Origin: Candidatus Ozemobacteraceae bacterium
GTDB taxonomy: Bacteria > Muiribacteriota > Ozemobacteria > Ozemobacterales > Ozemobacteraceae
Assembly (NCBI GenBank): GCA_035373905.1
Contig: DAOSOK010000027.1
Span: 10,998-74,997, forward strand
Reading direction: 5' to 3'
DNA: 64,000 nt
In this document: positions 1-8,650 of the stretch, piece after piece
Layout of the letters: each line of letters starts with the position of its first letter
How positions within the stretch are numbered: the first letter of the stretch is position 1
The notes under the pieces: model-generated
The model's input: the letters and a program-made list of their open reading frames with translations, nothing else
Databases searched by the model: none
Told to the model about the DNA's origin: nothing
Program-made: the position numbers and the translations under genes

Positions 1-817
1 CGGTGTCGAAGACCTTATGGAAGCCCATCATGCGAAGAGCGGTCACCATCTTGCCCGTGGAGATCGAGCCCGGAGGCAGTCCAAACTCCTCGCCGAGAGC
101 GACGCGCACGGCCGGAGCGGTCTGGACGACGACGGTCTTTCCGCTGTTGATCGCATTCCAGGCCTTGTAGGTGTGATCGACTTCGGTGAGGGCGCCGGTC
201 GGGCAGGAGGCGACGCAGCGACCGCAGTTGGTGCATTTGGTCTCTGCGAGCGGCCGCAGATCGGCCGGGCCGACGACGGCGGTGAAGCCGCGCCCGATGC
301 CGGAGAGGATGCCGACGGTCTCGACTTCGTTACAGGCGACTTCGCAGCGACGGCACATGATGCACTTGTTCGGATCGCGAACGATCGCCTCGCTGGAGAT
401 GTCGATATCGTGCTTGGCCATCTCGCCTTCGTATTTGATGCGGTGCAGGCCCATCTGGGCGGCGAGATCCTGGAGCTGGCAGTCGCCGCTCTTCTCGCAG
501 GTCAGACAATCCTTGGGGTGGTTCGAAAGCAGCAGATCGAGCATCGTGCGGCGGGCGTTGATGACGCGCATGCTCGAGGTGACGACCTTCATGCCTTCGG
601 TGGCGGGGGTGCAGCAGGAGGGGGCGAGGTTCGGCCGACCGTCGATCTCGACGACGCAGACGCGGCACGAGCCGGTTTTCGACTCGACCGAGCAGGGGCC
701 GTAGCTCTTGAAGTGACACAGCGTCGGGATGTCGATGCCAATTTTGTGAGCCGCGTCCAGAACGGTCTCGCCTTCATTCACCTGGACGGGAATTCCATTG
801 ATAGTCAGATTGATCAT
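1..817 (-). CDS. hydA: [FeFe]-hydrogenase catalytic subunit HydA (partial, 3' end outside window)
   Basis: Catalytic subunit of a soluble NADH-linked, probably electron-bifurcating [FeFe]-hydrogenase. Only the first 272 residues are in the window. Seen: an N-terminal [2Fe-2S] domain with Cys34, Cys51, Cys54 and Cys68; a His-Cys3 cluster site (His100, Cys104, Cys107, Cys113); and two [4Fe-4S] ferredoxin motifs (CIMCRRCEVAC from residue 152 and CTNCGRCVASC near 195). The visible sequence ends at VFDT, the point where the H-cluster domain begins in this family. The H-cluster cysteines themselves are out of view. The ATG at 817 follows an AGGAGA site and lies 24 nt after the hydB stop. NuoG shares the N-terminal modules, but the VFDT segment and the HydC-HydB context favour hydrogenase. 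Confidence 0.9.
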   Translation of the reverse strand, partial: MINLTINGIPVQVNEGETVLDAAHKIGIDIPTLCHFKSYGPCSVESKTGSCRVCVVEIDGRPNLAPSCCTPATEGMKVVTSSMRVINARRTMLDLLLSNHPKDCLTCEKSGDCQLQDLAAQMGLHRIKYEGEMAKHDIDISSEAIVRDPNKCIMCRRCEVACNEVETVGILSGIGRGFTAVVGPADLRPLAETKCTNCGRCVASCPTGALTEVDHTYKAWNAINSGKTVVVQTAPAVRVALGEEFGLPPGSISTGKMVTALRMMGFHKVFDT

Positions 818-841
818 GATGTTCGATTCTCCTGAGTCAGC

Positions 842-2686
842 TCATTTGCGGTCAACGGCGTGGAATTTGCAGACAGAGTGGCAGACGCCGCACTTGATGC
901 ACACGTTCTGATCGATCACATGCTTCTTCTTCGGCTGGCCCGTGATGCAGCCCGCCGGGCAGTTGCGCGCGCACATGGTGCAACCGACGCAGCTGTCGTT
1001 GATTTCGTATTTCAGAAGCTTCGTGCAGACACCGGCTTCACAGCGTTTTTCGTTGATATGAGCCAGATACTCGTGCTCGAACTGGGCAATGGTCGAGAGA
1101 ACGGGATTCGGCGAGGTCTGACCGAGTCCGCACAGCGCCGTATCCTTGATCGTGACGCTGAGATCCTTGAGGTCTTTCAGGGTCTGCATTGTTCCGCGGC
1201 CTTCGCAGATCTTGGTGAGCATCTCGAACAGGCGCTTGTTGCCAATGCGACAGGGCGTGCATTTTCCGCAGGATTCATCGAGGGTGAACTCGAGGAAGAA
1301 CTTCGCAACGTTGACCATGCAGTCGTCTTCGTCCATGACGATCATGCCGCCGGAACCCATCATCGATCCGAGCCGCTTGAGCGACTCGTAGTCGATCTCG
1401 GTGTCGAGCTGGTCGGCTTTGATGCAGCCGCCCGACGGACCGCCGGTCTGGACCGCCTTGAACTTGCGATCGTTCATGATGCCGCCGCCGACGCCGAAGA
1501 TGATGTCGCGAAGGGGGGTGCCCATCGGAACCTCGACCAGGCCGACCTTCTTGATCTTGCCGGCCAGGGCGAACACCTTGGTGCCCGGGGAACCGGCGGT
1601 GCCGATCTTCCGGAACCAGGCGGCGCCGTTTCTGATGATGGCGCAAACGTTGGCGTAGGTTTCGACGTTGTTCACGATGGTCGGCTTCTTCCAGAGGCCT
1701 TCCACGGCCGGGAACGGCGGTTTGAAGGTCGGCTCGCCGCGCTTGCCTTCGATCGAGTGGATGAGGGCCGTCTCTTCGCCGCAGACGAACGCGCCAGCGC
1801 CGTATTTGATCATGATGTCGAAGTTGAACGAGCTGCCCAGGATCTTCTTGCCGAGCAGACCGAGCTTCTTCGCCTGCTCGATCGCGATCTCGAGGCGCTT
1901 CACCGCGAGAGGATACTCGGCCCGGATGTAGATGATGCCGGTCTCAGAGCCGACCGCGAAGCCGGCGATGGCCATCGCTTCGAGAACGGAGTGCGGATCG
2001 CCCTCGAGGACGGCGCGGTCCATGAACGCACCCGGATCGCCTTCGTCGGCATTGCAGAGAATATATTTCTGGTCATTTTTCTGCGCCGCGGCGAACGCCC
2101 ATTTCTTGCCGGTGGGGAAGCCGCCGCCGCCGCGTCCGCGGAGACCGGATTCGGTGACGACGTCGACGACCTGCTTGGGGGTCATCTCGTGAAGCACCTT
2201 CGCGAGCGCCTGGTAGCCCTTCACCGCAATATACTGGTTGATATCTTCAGGATTGATCTTGCCGGTGTTGCGCAGGACGATGCGGGCCTGAAGCCTGTCG
2301 GGGGTCGCCGTCTCATTTTCCTCGGGGTAGAACCAGGTTCGCTTGACGATTTCGCAGCTGGCGGCCTCGATCCCCTTGCCGGCGGTCTCGACGATCGCGG
2401 CGGCCTGGTCGATCTTCACGTGGCCATAAATGACGGACTTTCCGGTTCCGTTGAAAATCACTTCGATCGAGGGCTCGCTGTGGCAGAGGCCCATGCAGCC
2501 GACTTCGACGACGTCGATATCGGCCTTGCGGTTGGCGATCTCGGTCATGATCTGATCGGCGATCGGTCGGGTCCCGGCGGCGAGACCACAGGTGCCGAGC
2601 GAAACGAGAATCGTGGCACCGCTTTTCCTCGCCTGGGCGTGGAGTTTTTCAGCGTGGGCATTCAATGCGGCATGTGTGTCTATCAT
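842..2686 (-). CDS. hydB: NADH-binding hydrogenase subunit HydB (NuoF-like)
   Basis: Flavoprotein subunit that binds NAD(H) and FMN and passes electrons into the HydABC hydrogenase. The 614 residues run in the order typical of HydB/HndC: an N-terminal thioredoxin-like [2Fe-2S] domain (SLGTCGLAAG and VEVGCMGLCHSEP), the 51-kDa complex I domain with the NADH-site GRGGGGFPTG and the FMN-site NADEGDPGAFMDR, an SLBB segment, the [4Fe-4S] motif ESCGKCTPCRIG, and a C-terminal two-cluster ferredoxin (CVGCTMCARNC, CIKCGVCHSVC). The ferredoxin extension and fused [2Fe-2S] domain separate it from ordinary respiratory NuoF. It starts 12 nt after hydC with a GGGGAG ribosome site. Confidence 0.93.
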   Translation of the reverse strand: MIDTHAALNAHAEKLHAQARKSGATILVSLGTCGLAAGTRPIADQIMTEIANRKADIDVVEVGCMGLCHSEPSIEVIFNGTGKSVIYGHVKIDQAAAIVETAGKGIEAASCEIVKRTWFYPEENETATPDRLQARIVLRNTGKINPEDINQYIAVKGYQALAKVLHEMTPKQVVDVVTESGLRGRGGGGFPTGKKWAFAAAQKNDQKYILCNADEGDPGAFMDRAVLEGDPHSVLEAMAIAGFAVGSETGIIYIRAEYPLAVKRLEIAIEQAKKLGLLGKKILGSSFNFDIMIKYGAGAFVCGEETALIHSIEGKRGEPTFKPPFPAVEGLWKKPTIVNNVETYANVCAIIRNGAAWFRKIGTAGSPGTKVFALAGKIKKVGLVEVPMGTPLRDIIFGVGGGIMNDRKFKAVQTGGPSGGCIKADQLDTEIDYESLKRLGSMMGSGGMIVMDEDDCMVNVAKFFLEFTLDESCGKCTPCRIGNKRLFEMLTKICEGRGTMQTLKDLKDLSVTIKDTALCGLGQTSPNPVLSTIAQFEHEYLAHINEKRCEAGVCTKLLKYEINDSCVGCTMCARNCPAGCITGQPKKKHVIDQNVCIKCGVCHSVCKFHAVDRK

Positions 2687-2698
2687 GGCTGGCTCCCC

Positions 2699-3217
2699 TT
2701 ACTTGCACTCGTTGATGATTTCGGGAACCATCTTCGTCGTCACGTTCCCGTAAACCTTGTCGTTCAGCATCACGACCGGGGCCATCGAACAGGCGCCGAC
2801 GCATCGGAGGCTGGTGAGCGAGAACTTGCCGTCGGCGCTGGTGTCGCCGAGCTTGAGGCCGAGATACCGCTGGAACTCCTCGACCAGCTTGCCGGCGCCC
2901 TTCACGAAGCAGGCGGTTCCCGTGCAGATATTGATCTTGTATTTGCCGACCGGCTCGTCCGTGAAGTAGGAGTAAAAACTGATGACCCCGTTCACTTCGG
3001 CCAGGTGAAGACCCAGCCTGTTGCCGACGTGGAGCTGGACCTCACGCGGCAGGTATGTGAAAATACCCTGGGCCTTGTGCAGGCACTGAATCAAAAAGCC
3101 GCGGTTTTTCTCGCGGTCTTCGGTGAGGCCGAGACCATCGATGTACCGGTCAAGCTCTGCAGCCTTTTCCGGATACTGCTTGATCAGATTGAACTGTGGA
3201 TTCGATGAACAGGACAT
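2699..3217 (-). CDS. hydC: Hydrogenase [2Fe-2S] subunit HydC (NuoE-like)
   Basis: Small 24-kDa-type subunit (172 aa) with a thioredoxin-like fold carrying one [2Fe-2S] cluster; in trimeric HydABC enzymes it sits next to HydB. The four ligand cysteines are in CTGTACFVKGAG and CVGACSMAPV, with the usual spacing. An N-terminal helical region with the family pattern (YLPREVQLHVGNRLGLHLAEV) precedes the cluster domain. It is the first gene of the minus-strand hydCBA operon; GAAGGAG lies just upstream of the ATG. With hydB and hydA it implies H2 formation from NADH, probably together with reduced ferredoxin, a fermentative trait. Confidence 0.92.
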   Translation of the reverse strand: MSCSSNPQFNLIKQYPEKAAELDRYIDGLGLTEDREKNRGFLIQCLHKAQGIFTYLPREVQLHVGNRLGLHLAEVNGVISFYSYFTDEPVGKYKINICTGTACFVKGAGKLVEEFQRYLGLKLGDTSADGKFSLTSLRCVGACSMAPVVMLNDKVYGNVTTKMVPEIINECK

Positions 3218-3718
3218 CTCGTTTCTCCTTCGCGCTGCCGTTGTTCTGTGTTCTGAGCGACTTGCGGCCGCTCTGACAAACCATCATTCCATGATTTCCT
3301 TGTGAATACAGATTTGTGACGCATGGAACAAACAAAAAAAGGGGTATCACAAGCCTTGTATTCAACTTCAGCTTTTTGGTATGTGAAACATTACACGAAG
3401 TGTCGGGACAAGGCAACCTATATTTTCTATTTTCTGGCCGATCCGATTCTTTTCTGGAAGCGAAAGCGCCGCAGTCTGAAGTTTCATCCGTTCACGCACC
3501 TCTTCCCCTTGTCGATTCCGGCATGACAAAAGCCGACATCGCGTTCCCGCTCGTGCCGATCCTATCGTGGAAGCGCGAGACTCCCTCCTTACGACAAGCA
3601 CAGGGCGAACGGAGGGTTTTCATTCGGTTGGTTTCAACAACTCGCCCGAGAACCCGCATTTTTTCTTATGGTATATTCGAACGGGTAACACATATTTCGG
3701 TATCTTCGGGAGGGAAAC
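3218..3718. other. 500-bp divergent intergenic region
   Basis: No gene seen. It separates hydC (minus) from the exported protein at 3719 (plus) and must hold both promoters. The part from about 3300 to 3440 is markedly AT-richer than the genes. A degenerate copy of the dispersed repeat lies at 3543-3612. A TATATT hexamer at about 3672 is a possible -10 for the plus-strand gene, without a clear -35. Confidence 0.6.
3543..3612 (+). repeat. Dispersed inverted-repeat family, degenerate copy
   Basis: Shares its layout with the better copies at 43839-43921 and 62563-62645: a left arm like CCGTTCGTGC, a central GACTC-like spacer, and a right arm ending in ACGACAAGCACAGGGCGAAC. Assigned by eye as a decayed member. 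Confidence 0.55.
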
Positions 3719-5560
3719 ATGAACGTGTCGAGGATCTTCAGACCCGCCCTCGTTGCCCTGCTTGCGCTCATGCCGTTGTCCGTCCACGCCGCCCTGGAGG
3801 AGGTCGTCAACTACGAGGCACTCGAGTATTCGCCCGCCAACGTCGAGGTGTTCATACGTCATCTCGAAGCCGAGCGGGCGAACCTGCTGAAGGAACTTCA
3901 GGCAAAATACGCGGAAAAGTCAGAGAAGATCGCCCAGAACGCCGATCTCGGGGCTTTCGACAAGATGCTCTCGGATGCCAGAGGCCTTGCAGGCTCGAAA
4001 AGTGACGTCGGAGCGGCCACCGCCTTCACCCGCCTTCAGCGCGTTCACTACAGTGTCCTCGCGAACCTCGACCTCGGCGAGGTCGAGCCCAAGCTCAAGC
4101 GCAAGATCCGTTTCACCACGAGCATGCTTGGCGGCCCTCTCATTCTGAACGTTCCGCAATGCTACGGCCCCGAAGACCGGATCGGGGAACGGAATGCGAA
4201 GGAAGAGGCTGCACACCTTTTCAAACCAGGCGGCAAGGCGCCGGTTTCCCTCGAAGAACTCGCGCGGATGACCCCGGTCGAGATCTCGCGGCTCGAGCCT
4301 GGCACCGATCATCCGGCCATCAGTCCTGTCGTGCCCGGCGATCATTACAAGGCGTTTCTCGCCGAGATGGTCGCGATGATACGGAAACAGAGCCCCAAGC
4401 TGGCCCGGTTCGATCCGTCGTATGCCCGCCGCGTGCTGTTCTTCGACGATGTCGACAAGGATGCCACCTCCCCGAAAATCGGCACTAAAGACCGGTTCGG
4501 CCTGAAGTGGAAACTCAAGTGGGGCGACGAGGTCCATACCGACGTCGCCATGACCCGTCTGTACATAGACCTTGGCGGCACGTGCAGCGATCTGAAATTT
4601 TATTCCGGTCCGGGAGAGTCGATCCTCATTCTCGATCCACCGTCGAAAGCAAGCCCTGACGCCGTTCACGCATTTCACGAACTGTCTTCGAAACTGCTCG
4701 CATCCCGATTCCAGTTCCATGCCGACCGGTATCTCCTGGCCGCGCCGGTTCTGAAAGACAAGCAGGGCCGCGTTCTCGGAACCGGCGTCGTCGACCAGGC
4801 GATGGCCGATCGCGAATCCCTCGATCCGAAATATATCGGTGCCTATTTCGTCACGTTCAAGGAATGCCAGCTGTCTCTCTACAACCCGGCGATCAGGCGG
4901 CTCGGCGGTTCGCCCCTCTCGCGGCTCGGCGCCGTCGAGGACCGTGTCGCGCGCGGCTCGCTGATTTTCAACTGCTGGATCAAGCACAAGGACATGAAGG
5001 ACGACAACTCCCGCGTCGCCTACCTGTTCAATCCCAGCACCGGCGAGTTCGACAGGCACGTCGAGTATCAGAGCGACCTCGGAAACGTCCTAGGCAGCTG
5101 GAAATCGGCGGGGGAACTCAACTCGTTCCAGACCTCCTTCGTCACCTGGCAGGCCACGACGATCAACTTCGAAATGCACCCGCTCTACATTCCCCGCTCC
5201 TGGACCGCCTGCACCTGGGCCGATGCGCGCTGGATGGCCCTCCGGATCGCCCGGCTCTCCCGTGCCGATTATGAGCGCATCTTCGCCGAGTGCGGCTGGC
5301 CGGTCTTCTGCCAGAAAGCCGCCATCGAGCGTCTCATCGCGCGACGCAACGAGCTGATTCACCCCTTCCGCCTCGATCTCGACGGGATCGAACCGCTTCC
5401 GTGCGATCCGTCGTTCGATTTCGAAGCGACCACGAAGAGCGGGAAGGATTTCCCGGTGAAAAGCGGAAAAATCAGGAAGGATTCGGCCCTCGTCAGAGAA
5501 CTCGAGGCCACCGTCCACCCCGAAGGCCTCGCCGACGTTCTTTCCAGAAAGAACGACTGA
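3719..5560 (+). CDS. Exported protein of unknown function, 613 aa
   Basis: I do not recognise this family. The first 24 residues form a clear signal peptide (short basic start, hydrophobic core, cleavage near VHA-A), so the protein is exported. A charged, probably helical segment covers about residues 45-75. The rest looks like a soluble globular protein with scattered cysteines and aromatic-rich stretches (for example FGLKWKLKWGDEVHTDV near 260). No enzymatic motif, lipobox or membrane helix follows the signal. A GGGAGG site precedes the ATG by six bases. It stands alone, with the hydrogenase operon divergent upstream and an alcohol dehydrogenase 48 bp downstream. Confidence 0.8.
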   Translation: MNVSRIFRPALVALLALMPLSVHAALEEVVNYEALEYSPANVEVFIRHLEAERANLLKELQAKYAEKSEKIAQNADLGAFDKMLSDARGLAGSKSDVGAATAFTRLQRVHYSVLANLDLGEVEPKLKRKIRFTTSMLGGPLILNVPQCYGPEDRIGERNAKEEAAHLFKPGGKAPVSLEELARMTPVEISRLEPGTDHPAISPVVPGDHYKAFLAEMVAMIRKQSPKLARFDPSYARRVLFFDDVDKDATSPKIGTKDRFGLKWKLKWGDEVHTDVAMTRLYIDLGGTCSDLKFYSGPGESILILDPPSKASPDAVHAFHELSSKLLASRFQFHADRYLLAAPVLKDKQGRVLGTGVVDQAMADRESLDPKYIGAYFVTFKECQLSLYNPAIRRLGGSPLSRLGAVEDRVARGSLIFNCWIKHKDMKDDNSRVAYLFNPSTGEFDRHVEYQSDLGNVLGSWKSAGELNSFQTSFVTWQATTINFEMHPLYIPRSWTACTWADARWMALRIARLSRADYERIFAECGWPVFCQKAAIERLIARRNELIHPFRLDLDGIEPLPCDPSFDFEATTKSGKDFPVKSGKIRKDSALVRELEATVHPEGLADVLSRKND

Positions 5561-5608
5561 CGCCGGCAACTTATATCATATACTATTATATCTCACCCGG
5601 AGGCTCAG

Positions 5609-6565
5609 ATGAGAGCTTTGCTGATAGACAAAGACCGAATACACCTCGTCGGCGACCGGCAGGAACCACAACGTCCCGAGGGCTGGGCGCTGATCAAGCC
5701 TCGCCTTGTCGGCATCTGCGGCACCGATCTCGAGTTGCTCCGCGGATACAGGCAGTTTTCGGGAGTCCCCGGCCACGAGTTCGTCGGGGAAGTCGTCGAG
5801 GCTGATTCCCCGCTGCTGCTAGGCAAGCGGGTCGTCGGCGAGATCAACATCGGCTGCACGACCTGCCAGCGCTGCCGGTCGGGAATGACGAAGCATTGCG
5901 GCAGGCGCCGGGTGCTCGGTATCGACGGCATCGACGGGTGTTTCGCCGACCGGTTCGTCCTGCCCGTGGAGAACCTTCACACCATCCCCGACTCGGTGAC
6001 CGACGAACAGGCAGTGTTCACCGAGCCACTCGCCGCGGCCTTCGAGATCGCGGAGCAGGTCCATATCCTGTCGGGCATGCGCATCGTCGTTCTGGGTGCG
6101 GGGAAAATGGGCACCCTGTGTGCCTGGGTCCTCGCCAAGACCGCCGGGTTGGCCGCTCTCGTCGGGCATCACCCCGAAGTGTTCCAGAAAATCCGGTATC
6201 CGGGGGTGGAAACCGCCGTTCCCGAAAGCGACCTCGCCGATGCCGACCTCGTCGTCGAGGCGACAGGCTCGGCCACGGGGCTGGAAGCGGCCCTCCGCCT
6301 CGTGCGACCGCGCGGGACGATCGTGATGAAATCGACGATCGCCGGCCGGCACGAAATCAGCCTGACGCCGCTGGTCACCAAGGAGATCACCGTCGTCGGT
6401 TCGCGGTGCGGCCCGTTCCGGCGGGCTCTCAACGCCCTCGCCACGGGCACGTATCCCGTCGAGAACCTCATCGAGGGCCGGTATCCGATCGAACGCGCGG
6501 AAGAGGCCTTCAAGCACGCAGCAACGCGCGGGGTGATGAAGGTTCTCCTCACTTTTCCGGAATAA
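5609..6565 (+). CDS. Zinc-dependent MDR-family alcohol/polyol dehydrogenase
   Basis: NAD(P)-dependent medium-chain dehydrogenase (318 aa, slightly short for the family). The catalytic-zinc ligands Cys37 (GICGTD) and His56-Glu57 (PGHEF) are present, and the structural zinc site is complete (Cys83, Cys86, Cys89, Cys97). The Rossmann half starts at VVLGAGKMG. The closest general resemblance is to sorbitol/threonine-dehydrogenase-like members; the substrate cannot be told from sequence. The nucleotide-binding half is compact. A CGGAGG ribosome site precedes the ATG. A degenerate dispersed repeat follows the stop. Confidence 0.85.
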   Translation: MRALLIDKDRIHLVGDRQEPQRPEGWALIKPRLVGICGTDLELLRGYRQFSGVPGHEFVGEVVEADSPLLLGKRVVGEINIGCTTCQRCRSGMTKHCGRRRVLGIDGIDGCFADRFVLPVENLHTIPDSVTDEQAVFTEPLAAAFEIAEQVHILSGMRIVVLGAGKMGTLCAWVLAKTAGLAALVGHHPEVFQKIRYPGVETAVPESDLADADLVVEATGSATGLEAALRLVRPRGTIVMKSTIAGRHEISLTPLVTKEITVVGSRCGPFRRALNALATGTYPVENLIEGRYPIERAEEAFKHAATRGVMKVLLTFPE

Positions 6566-6617
6566 GCCAGCCATTATATTTTGAATTATTTATAATGGAA
6601 GCGTCCAGTTCCATCGA

Positions 6618-6693
6618 GGTTTGTCGAAGCCTGTCTTGAGTTTGCCGAAAGGCGCGGAAGCCTCTCGCACATCGACAGGCCCGGCACGAACGG
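6618..6693 (+). repeat. Dispersed inverted-repeat family, strongly degenerate copy
   Basis: Contains TTTGTCGAAGCC, TTGAGTTTGCCGAAAGGCGC, ATCGACAGGC and GGCACGAACGG, which match elements of the family in altered order. It lies between two convergent genes. Confidence 0.4.
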
Positions 6694-6713
6694 AAACGCG
6701 AAACCGGCTTTCG

Positions 6714-7157
6714 TTATACAGGGCTCAATAACATGCGGTAATGCGGCCCCACGGTGGGAATCTCAAACCTGTCGGATACTTTTTTCCACCCCAGCTTCTC
6801 GTAGAAGCCGGCGGCCCCCTCGCGTGCGTTGCACCACCAGGGCCGCCGGGGACCAACGGCATCGAGGATCCGCTTTCCCTCTTCGAGGAGGATTCTGCCG
6901 ATCCCTCCTCCCTGGTATGACGCATCGACGGCCATGCCGCGCAACTGCCATGCGGGTGAGCCTTCATACGTCGAGTCGAGGAAGGTCACGCAACCGACGA
7001 TTGCGCCGTCGATCAGCGCCCCGAGGTGTACCGTCGTCGGGTTCTCGTCGCCGTCGAATCGCGCCGAAAGGCCGGGCATGCCTGCCCGGAGGATTTTCTG
7101 TCGAAGCGGCAGAATTCTTTCGACCGGCACTCTGATGACGTCAGGCTTTGGTTGCAT
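6714..7157 (-). CDS. GNAT-family N-acetyltransferase
   Basis: A 147-residue single-domain acetyltransferase. The acetyl-CoA pyrophosphate-binding motif is visible as RGMAVDASYQGGGIGRILLE (about residues 73-92), followed by the family pattern of a small residue run and a tyrosine before the last strand (GAAGFYEKLGWKKV). Length is normal for a stand-alone GNAT. The acceptor substrate is unknown. No good Shine-Dalgarno site precedes the ATG at 7157, but no better in-frame start exists. It is convergent with the dehydrogenase gene. Confidence 0.8.
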   Translation of the reverse strand: MQPKPDVIRVPVERILPLRQKILRAGMPGLSARFDGDENPTTVHLGALIDGAIVGCVTFLDSTYEGSPAWQLRGMAVDASYQGGGIGRILLEEGKRILDAVGPRRPWWCNAREGAAGFYEKLGWKKVSDRFEIPTVGPHYRMLLSPV

Positions 7158-7562
7158 GTCACGATTCTATCATGTCCTGCAAAACCGTCAGGAGGAGAAG
7201 CGTTCTTCCGAGCCTGCGATTTTGTCATACATGGTGGGAGCTACCCTTTTCTCCTTCTTTCCCAGGGGCGAGAGGAAGAACTAACCGGTCACAAGGGGCA
7301 ACACGAGATCGCCGATCGCCGATTCCAACCTGCTGCCGTCACGCCCGATGTCGCCCCTTACCGGCAGACCGAGGTATCCGCTCATCTTCAGACGCGTGGG
7401 AATGCGCCATGAGACATGAAATCCTTCGATGTTCCTTGATCCAGCGGCAGTGAATACCCTTGGATTCGTCCTGTCGCCCGATGACGGTGCGAGAGATTTT
7501 GTGGTAGTCTTCGCGCGAGTCGTTTCCAGAGGATCGGCATATCTGCGGCAACGGAGGATGTG
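7158..7562. other. 405-bp divergent intergenic region, no gene seen
   Basis: Lies between a minus-strand GNAT and a plus-strand BtpA-family gene. Short open frames exist on both strands but none has a ribosome site plus protein-like composition. No strong hairpin terminator or promoter pair was recognised. Confidence 0.5.
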
Positions 7563-8390
7563 ATGAACGAGTCACGTTTCGGCTTTCCCTGTGCGGCCCC
7601 GGCGCCGCTCCTTCTCGGCATGGTCCATGTTCATGCCCTTCCAGGCACTCCGTTCAGCCGCTATGGTCTGAAGGAAATCGCCGACATCGCCGTTGCCGAA
7701 GCCCTGGCCTACCAGAAAGCGGGATTCGGCGGCATCATGCTCGAGAACATGCACGACAGGCCATATCTGAAAGGGCATGTCGGGCCCGAGATCACTGCGG
7801 CGATGACCGCCGTCGCGCTCCGCGTGCGCGACGCGGTCGGCCCCGCGTATCCCGTCGGGATCCAGATCCTGGCGGGGGCAAACATGGAAGCGCTTTCCGT
7901 CGCGCTGGCGGCCGATCTCCAGTTCATCCGGGCCGAAGGCTTCGTTTTCGCCCACGTCGCGGACGAAGGCTGGATCGAGGCCTGCGCCGCCGAACTCCTG
8001 CGCGAGCGCAAGCGGCTCGGCGCGACGCACATCAAAATATGGACCGATATTCAGAAGAAACATTCGGCGCACGCCGTCACGGCCGATCTGAATCTCACGG
8101 AATGGGCGCACGGCGCAGAGTTTTTCGGCGTCGACGGCGTGATCGTGACCGGCCTCAGCACCGGTCATGCCGCCGTGCCGGCGCATCTCGCCGAGGTGAA
8201 GAAAGCCACGAAACTCCCGGTTGCGATCGGCTCGGGCATCACCCCCGAAAACGCCGCCGCGTATGCCGAGGCCGACGCCTGGATCATCGGCTCGAGCACG
8301 AAGCAGGGCGGCTACTGGGAGAACCCGCTCGACGAGTCGGCGCTCGCACGCCTCGCCGAGGCGCATCGGAAGGTTTCCCGAGTCGCCTGA
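7563..8390 (+). CDS. BtpA/SgcQ-family TIM-barrel protein
   Basis: Member of the BtpA family, predicted (beta/alpha)8 barrels related in fold to phosphate-binding barrels; named for a photosystem I biogenesis factor and for SgcQ of a sugar operon, with no settled enzymatic activity. The signature is clear: LLGMVHVHALPGTP at the N-terminus, GGIMLENMHD, YPVGIQIL, EGFVFAHVADEGW, and the C-terminal phosphate-site-like AIGSGITPEN followed by IIGSSTKQGGYWENP. 275 aa, full length. The ATG at 7563 is preferred over the GTG three bases earlier because GGAGG lies five bases upstream. It appears monocistronic. Confidence 0.88.
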   Translation: MNESRFGFPCAAPAPLLLGMVHVHALPGTPFSRYGLKEIADIAVAEALAYQKAGFGGIMLENMHDRPYLKGHVGPEITAAMTAVALRVRDAVGPAYPVGIQILAGANMEALSVALAADLQFIRAEGFVFAHVADEGWIEACAAELLRERKRLGATHIKIWTDIQKKHSAHAVTADLNLTEWAHGAEFFGVDGVIVTGLSTGHAAVPAHLAEVKKATKLPVAIGSGITPENAAAYAEADAWIIGSSTKQGGYWENPLDESALARLAEAHRKVSRVA

Positions 8391-8432
8391 ACTCGCATGT
8401 GAGGCGGGATACCAAAAGCCGATTTCGAGTTT

Positions 8433-8495
8433 CCGTTCGTGCCGAGTCCGTCGAGTATCGAGGACTCCCCCCTTCGACAAGCGCAAGGTGAACGG
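8433..8495 (+). repeat. Dispersed inverted-repeat family, degenerate copy
   Basis: Reads CCGTTCGTGCCGAGTCCGTC ... CCTTCGACAAGCGCAAGGTG AACGG, aligning along its length to the core of the copy at 43858-43921. It sits just after the BtpA-family gene and before the peroxiredoxin promoter. Confidence 0.65.
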
Positions 8496-8562
8496 GCGCT
8501 TCACGCTGCAGATTTCAATATTACCACATATATAATAATACTATACCGAACAACATATTGAT

Positions 8563-8592
8563 TTGACACCACACGCACCATTCTCGTATCCT
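8563..8592 (+). promoter_or_regulatory. Predicted sigma-70-type promoter of the peroxiredoxin gene
   Basis: A perfect TTGACA at 8563-8568 and TATCCT at 8587-8592, 18 bp apart, within an AT-rich tract. The predicted transcript would begin about 50 bp before the ATG at 8651. Confidence 0.6.
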
Positions 8593-8650
8593 GATCGCTA
8601 TGACGCGAAAGCTGCAAAAGCTTCGTGAAAATATCGAGGAGGATATTCCG

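Noticed and set aside
860..3208. Long antisense frame (about 780 codons) opposite hydB/hydC
   Set aside because: It is a shadow of the high-GC hydB and hydC codon pattern; its translation is low-complexity Asp/Ala/Arg-rich with no motifs.
7339..7575. 78-residue minus-strand frame in the gap before the BtpA-family gene
   Set aside because: No ribosome site, no hydrophobic or domain-like pattern, and it overlaps the start of a well-supported gene.
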